Part shown: positions 58,848 to 64,000 of the stretch, one piece after another
Layout of the letters: every line of letters starts with the position of its first letter
How positions within the stretch are numbered: the stretch's first letter is position 1
Source of the DNA: Magicicada septendecula
Taxonomy: Eukaryota > Arthropoda > Insecta > Hemiptera > Cicadidae
NCBI GenBank assembly: GCA_034769895.1
Contig: CM068372.1
Coordinates: 373,073,258 to 373,137,257, forward strand
Direction of reading: 5' to 3'
DNA: 64,000 nt
Made by a program: the position numbers and the translations under genes
The notes under the pieces: model-generated
The model's input: only the letters and a program-made list of their open reading frames with translations
Told to the model about the DNA's origin: nothing
The model's database searches: none

Positions 58848-59040
58848 TAGTTTTATATGAAAACAACCCTGTAAACATAATAAAAAAAAAATCAATTCAG
58901 TCTTCACTTCATCAGCTGATAAGTGGAGCAGTTGTTTTCATGGCTTAAATTCTTGTAAAACATATGACACTCTGTCGGCAGAAAAGGAAGCAACAACATA
59001 ATGTCATTGAATTTGTTGTTGGAAATTGGTATTGGACTAT
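58848..59040 (-). pseudogene. C-terminal end of a DUF7869-like gene
   Basis: Minus-strand reading SPIPISNNKFNDIMLLLPFL and the following YKNL block match the C-terminal region of the family as I remember it. It continues, in phase, the sequence interrupted at 62406 when the intervening transposon and one TAT are removed. A stop lies at 58904-58906. Confidence 0.55.
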
Positions 59041-59259
59041 TAGGCCAGTCATTTGAGCCCACAAAAAGTGCGAAGTGGGACAAAACTTGTATCACAAAAA
59101 TAACCTTGTGGAATAGATTTGTGGAGTCATCTATAAGTATATAAAAAAATGTTTACATTCGTAGGTTTTTGGAATTTTTTTAATCAACAATAAGTCCGAA
59201 ATTTTTATTTTTTGTTAACTTTTTAACAGTAAATTTTAGAAGAAAATGTTTCAAATAAA

Positions 59260-59960
59260 CGTACCTTATAAAATGCTCTACTTTTTTATTTTTATACTAT
59301 GAAAATTGACCAAGTTATGGTATTTCAAATATACTGCAAAATTAATAATTTTTTTGCAACAAAATTGTGCGTGCGTGTTTTAGAAATATCTTGAAAATGA
59401 ATAGGCTTACAAAAAAATTTTCAAATAAAAGATGTTGCTTATGGAATCATCTATATTTTCGTTTTTTCATATTGATTCAATACAAATTAACCGAGTTATG
59501 GTTTTTTTAAGATAGTGCGAAATAAAAAATTTCCTGTCGTGGCAGATGTTTTTCAAAAATATCTTGAAAACTTCTAATTAAATAAAAAATAAAATTAATT
59601 AATGTTGTTGCTTATGAAATTGTCAAGTTTCTTTTTTTTTTTTATTTTGTACGATAAAAACTGACTGAGTTATGAGAGTGTTATTACAGTCAGAAATAAA
59701 AAATGTTATCTCACGGCAACTTTTAATACGCGTTTTTGTAAAATATCTTAAAAATTAATCATCTAATAAGAAAATACTTTAAATAAAAGATGTAACATAT
59801 GGAATCACCTACATTTTCGTGTTATTTTCATATTGATTCAATATAAATTAACCAAGTCGTGGTATTATTAAGGTTGTGTGATATAAAAAAAAAAGTTCTC
59901 TCGGCAATTTTTCATACGCGTTTTTCTAAAAGATCGAGAAAATTAACGATTTTTAAACAA
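59260..59960. repeat. Degenerate tandem repeat, about four units of ~180 bp
   Basis: Each unit contains variants of CTTATGGAATCATCTA, an AAATTAACCGAGTTATGGT-like block and TTTTTCAAAAATATCTTGAAA. Units are strongly diverged and AT-rich, so unit borders are approximate. It lies just inside the left end of the second Academ-like element. Confidence 0.65.
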
Positions 59961-60177
59961 ATATTTTATATGTAGCTTGTTTGTACAACTGCTTAAAATA
60001 CAAATAAAATACATTAATTTATTCAGTACATAAATAAATTCATTCATTTCATTTTCAGTCGCATGTAGGCCTACTTCGCTAAATTATCTAACTTCATGCT
60101 CATCATTATCGTCTATGTCAATGTCATCTTCAGATTCATCATCTGTCAGTTGTGGGAAATTATAGCAAGTCTTGATA

Positions 60178-61180
60178 CTACGCTGCCCGCACACTTCTGA
60201 GCACAAGACCCGCCTTTGTACAAGTACACAAATTTTTACTCGAAGATTTACTGCAGTTACAAAATATCGACTCCAGTAGACATTTTGGGGCTGGAGATTT
60301 TGTCATTTTAATAAGTGACAAAATATTACCTTTCATCCAACCCCAATCATCTACTGGTAGATCATTCGAAAGCCATTTTTGCATTTGCAAATAAACTCTG
60401 TAGAAATGGTATCTAGCAGGATCTGAAGTCGGTGGCAAAGATTTTAATTCTACATGCTTAGAAATGTATTTTTTTATTTCCTTTCTGGCTACAGTCTTTA
60501 CAAAACTTACATACCTATACTCATCCACGTTGATGGTATCATTTGGTACCTTATAGAGGAAAAGTAAGAAAGCCATGGCATTTTTGTATATGACATCATG
60601 AGTTTGATTTTTTTTCGTAAAACTTTCAGCTACTTTTCTTAAGTGGTCATTGCGAGCAGTCACTTTTTCAAATAACGTAACTACACGTTTTTTTCCTTTG
60701 CCGTAAAAACACGACGTTGAATTGCATTCACTTACTCATCGTGGATGAATAATATATTTTTTTAAGTCAATGGATAGCATTCAGACTGTTTGATGAATAT
60801 AATGCTGCAGCAGTCACGCCTCTTTCTGGTTTCATCATATACATCTTCATATGGTTCGGTGTGAGAGCCGTCAGCAACACAAAAAATGTCAATGTCTTCA
60901 GCAACAATTACAGGTATTTTACAGGACATTAATAGAGCTGTTTGCACAATTAATAAATCAGCATCATCGTCTGCAGTTTTTACGCATATATTTGGATTTT
61001 TCTAAATATTATGTGTTTTATTATTTTTATTAGATAAAAATTATTCTTGAGATATTGTTACGGACATGTGCTGATCTACATGTATATCAGGAGACATACT
61101 TTTATTTGACCGACGCAAACGATCAAGCCCTTTTATGCTATTTTGAACTGTTGCTATATCCATCAAAAACGGCTGCAATG
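60178..61180 (-). pseudogene. Academ-like nuclease and Cys-rich domain, second element
   Basis: Minus-strand order: IAAVFDGYSNSS (near 61160), GLDRLRRSNKSMSPD, TADDDADLLIVQTALLMS and VAEDIDIFCVADGS (to about 60850), the same acidic nuclease pattern as in the 42748 element. The long frame 60663-60178 then encodes SLPPTSDPARYHFYRVYLQM, VDDWGWMKGNI, PAPKCLLESIFCNCSKSS and CTCTKAG, corresponding to the region before and within the Cys-rich module of the first element. The Cys module is shorter. Stops and frame changes break the nuclease part; the N-terminal modules and the central region are absent. The two copies are clearly different families of one superfamily. Confidence 0.75.
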
Positions 61181-62404
61181 TCCAATTTAAAAATAATTTT
61201 TAAAATGAAAAACTTATTCACCACGTGTTTTACGCACTGCTTTTTTTGTTTTGGAGCACTACAGTACAGCACGATAAGCTCAACTACTGCTTGAGACTCG
61301 ACTGCGCGCTCCCCTCCCTTGCACGACTCAGCCTCAGCCGGCAGATGTTCGAGGTCAAGCAGCGCGTTATACCTACCTTTCAAATCCATTGTATATAAAA
61401 GGTATCCACCCAGGTATAAATGTACTGCTATACCTCGACAGTATAAGACTTTACTAGTAAATCCTAAAATTTCAACTTATAAAATTAATGCATGTAAAAG
61501 TTATTAATAAAACATTTAAAAAGGACACTTTTGATGCGTGCTTCTATTAATAACTAATAAAATTATGATGTATAAATCAAAAATAAATTTTACATCCTTA
61601 AAGTTCATTAAATTAGCTTTAAAACCGTTTTTTTAATACTGATATCTTGAAAATTAGCCGAGATACATGCATTTTAAGTTTGAAATTTAAAAAAATTTTA
61701 TAAGTGTATTTTCTGAAAAATTAAAGTTACATGTTTTTTAATGGTTGCATTGAAAACATTTTTAAAAATATGATCTTATACTACACTACACGGTGTTCTT
61801 ATAAAATTATTACAATAGTAGAATATTTTATGAAGTATTATTGTAAATATTTGCATTTAAGTTTCTTTGTTCAATTTTTAAAATTTTTATATATATAAAT
61901 ATTATTATAATTAACGATAACAAAGTATATGAAAATTAATATACTAGATCAAAAAGTTTAGACTTTACCCTTTCATTTCAGACTTGTAACATCTAAATAT
62001 TTGCGTTACAACAAAAGTTATTGGAGATTGAATAATTTGTGAACAACGTGCTTTAACTATTTTAGCTTGGCGACGGCCCTGCGCGAGCATATTTACCTTA
62101 AATTTGACACGATTTTACAGTGAAAACTATTGATCCTACAAAAAAATTATAACAACCATTTTTACGCAGAATTTTCTTCTGTGTAAAAATGGTCTACATG
62201 ATTTTCCTGAAAAATCATTTTTTAACGAGATAATTGCAAAAAAAAAAAAATTTTTAAATTGTTTACTAATGTTGTAAAAAATCCAAGGAAGTCGCATTTG
62301 TAAACATTTCAGAATATTAATATACATTATATCAGCTTTAGGAAAAACCCAGAAATTTGCGTGATACAAGTTTTGTTTTAGTCGATAGCTTAAATGACTG
62401 GCCT
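61181..62404. other. Noncoding left-over of the second Academ-like element
   Basis: A GC-richer block (61290-61380) and a TATATAAAAGG (about 61391), then 1 kb of AT-rich DNA running into the inverted end. No coding frame recognised. Confidence 0.45.
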
Positions 62405-62405
62405 A

Positions 62406-63276
62406 TATCAGGAACTGTGTTTTTAAGCTAGATGGTAACTCAGTTTTATTCTATTTTAAAGTCATTTTTATGAAAAGAGGTCTTAAAGTACAACGTACCT
62501 ATATCTCCCTGGTGCACTTGCAAGTGAACACTTCTTGATAAGAGTACAGGTTGTTTATTTGAATCTATCTTTTGGTATAAAAGAGGTGCACTTTTTGACC
62601 AATAAAGTGACTTAAAGTCTTTAAAATCAAGTTCCATGTCATGCACAGTATATTTTCTGGACACTGGCGTACGAACTGCTGCCAGTCCCAGGGTCTTAAA
62701 TTTGTCATAAGTGGCATTTTTTTCTTTCTCTTTCATTGACTCCATGCACCCCATCTGCCTCCATATGAGTGTATTCCTTGAGTAGACACTTTTTATTAAT
62801 GGTTTTAATTTAAGAATAATTTTTTTAAATCTAAAAAAAACAGCAATGTTTTTGTTCTGGCCATAACAGTTATCTGCCCATACAGTTATCTCTTCAACTG
62901 GTGAACCTGGGATGATATGTTGAGCCCATTTGAATATGTCTGTTGGTGTCTCGCTGCCACCTCGTGCTCCTTTTGGCTCATCCCACATCATATAGTGGGC
63001 AGATCCTACACATGAATCGTCCACAGATAATTCAGTGTCTACAATATATGCTTGTAAAAATGTATACTATTAGTTAAAAGTGTTGGAAGCCATTTTTGAA
63101 GGTCACCTGTGGTTTTGGATTTTTCTCAGAAGTTTGTATAACATTACTTTTCAAATTATACCTAGTTTTTGATTCACTGAGATGCAGATAATATTCAGTT
63201 TGTAGTTTGCATTTTTCTGAATAGCTCAAATTGCCCTTAATTTGAGCTTTAAACAAATCATATGTGTTACACGTAT
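62406..63276 (-). pseudogene. DUF7869-like gene, main fragment
   Basis: Minus-strand pieces: 63256-63074 (ending near GDLQKWLPTLL, the conserved D-LQK block), then after a frameshift 63024-62446 with SAHYMMWDEPKGARGGSE, EEITVWADNCYGQNKN and RSVHLQVHQGDIGTLYF. The W-DNC-GQNKN motif and its spacing are what I know from the DUF7869 family, which is abundant and often transposon-like in insect genomes; its function is unknown to me. The frame ends at 62446 through a frameshift, 40 bases before the transposon insertion that separates it from its C-terminus (59040). The N-terminal part is cut off near 63276 by a possible LTR. Confidence 0.65.
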
Positions 63277-63277
63277 T

Positions 63278-64000
63278 GTAACGTCACGAGACGTCCCATA
63301 CATAATAACACCATACAAAATAAAAACACAACTAAAGAATATAAAATAAATAAAAGAAATCAAATAGTTAATGTGATTAAAAGCCAAACAGGGTTAATAC
63401 AGCAAACTAGCAACTTGTATTAAAGTATGGATCATTGACTGAACCAGTAAAAAGTACTTAAACTTTGACCATAACGACACCCCATAGATTGTAGAAGTGA
63501 AGTGTAAAGATAACACCAATAGTAATAAATAGCATTAAAAAATAACCTTTGTAAGTGACAAATGAATGTCACAATGTTTCAAGAATTAGCTCAGAATAAG
63601 GGCATAAAAACAGAATTGTTACAGAGTTATTACTCATAATGAAACCAATGTATGGTTAAAAATGTCAACTAGAATTACCAAATGGCTTAGATCCATAGGT
63701 AGAATAATAAAAAATTGTAAACAAATACTAGAAAATTACAATAACAATTATGTACTGGGCCTGTGACCAACACCCAGAATAATGAAAAAATCAATTATCA
63801 TAAAACAAGAAAATAATGATACCTAAATGTCAAGTAGATAAAGATGAACGTTTTATGTTAAATAAAGGAACTGTTAAAATACATGAAGGTCATAGAAAAT
63901 ATTAAAAAACCATGTGAAAATAGTTGCAAGTACTATGCATCTAAAATGATTTAAATTATTACTAATATATTGTCAAAACGCAACCAAATTCATTTTAAAA
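63278..64000. repeat. Possible start of an LTR, truncated by the window end
   Basis: TGTAACGTCACGAGACGTCC begins directly where the DUF7869-like reading stops and resembles LTR starts of gypsy-type elements (TGTAACG). The rest is AT-rich and noncoding. The second LTR or end is outside the window. Confidence 0.3.

Larger units (their letters stand above)
59041..62405 (-). mobile_element. Second Academ-like transposon, internally deleted, inserted in the DUF7869-like gene
   Basis: The ends read TAGGCCAGTCATTT on both sides (inverted) and match further at CAAAACTTGTATCAC and AAATGTTTACA, then fade. TAT flanks the element (59038-59040, 62406-62408), a 3-bp TSD as in the 42748 element, whose ends also start TAGGCCAGT. 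It encodes only the nuclease and Cys-rich part of the transposase, on the minus strand (61180-60178). A degenerate tandem repeat occupies 59260-59960. At 3.4 kb it is a deletion derivative and cannot move by itself. Confidence 0.85.

Noticed and set aside
1-64000. CRISPR arrays, rRNA, canonical tRNA genes
   Set aside because: No regularly spaced short repeats with unique spacers and no rRNA or tRNA structures were seen; the tandem arrays present have contiguous units.

Overview
The window looks like a repeat-dense stretch of an insect nuclear genome. It is AT-rich, has introns and poly(A) signals, and carries transposon families typical of insects. The non-LTR reverse-transcriptase fragments and Helitron remnants resemble those I know from large, repeat-rich insect genomes (cockroaches, stick insects, bugs); that placement is inference. 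There is no bacterial-style gene organisation and I found no rRNA, tRNA or CRISPR. Almost everything that can be annotated is mobile DNA, in layers that can be resolved from target-site duplications (TSDs). The only host-gene candidate is a 54-codon reading frame at 15001-15165.

Layout: 527-1312 is a transposon with long imperfect inverted ends. 2751-9959 is a minus-strand Ty3/gypsy-like LTR element with its RT-RNase H-integrase core deleted; its 3' LTR was split by a 3.6 kb insertion that itself holds a foldback element with a 12-bp TSD. 10671-11516 and 16003-16766 are TTAA-flanked piggyBac-like short elements. 12164-12749 and 13504-14225 are Penelope-like foldback copies with 12-13 bp TSDs. 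16972-19869 is a hAT element with a broken transposase. 20910-30597 is an LTR element without pol ('family A'); its 5' LTR contains a hAT-type element (21124-24337), which holds another hAT-type element (21679-23186) and a piggyBac transposase fragment. 30612-39016 is a nearly complete but mutated Ty3/gypsy element ('B') with a truncated 5' LTR. 39017-40782 holds reversed family-A LTR pieces. 41605-42075 is a non-LTR fragment.

The most interesting system is a DNA transposon at 42748-54011. It has inverted repeats of about 500 bp that begin TAGGCCAGT and a 3-bp TSD (ACA). Its decayed large gene starts with paired Cys/His modules and ends with an XPG/FEN1-like nuclease domain, a Cys-rich domain and an acidic tail. 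A second family-A LTR element (47555-52807, TSD CCAT) split that gene. A shorter relative with the same TAGGCCAGT ends and a 3-bp TSD (TAT) lies at 59041-62405. It keeps only the nuclease and Cys-rich part and sits inside a minus-strand gene resembling the DUF7869 family. The architecture fits what I recall of the Academ (AcademX) superfamily.

Between these two elements are a reversed non-LTR fragment (54185-54540), a four-unit 164-bp tandem repeat (56328-56972) and the 3' end of a Helitron (about 57150-58847). The last 720 bases may be the start of another LTR. Coordinates of element ends were read by eye from matching termini and TSDs; interior edges of repeats are approximate.
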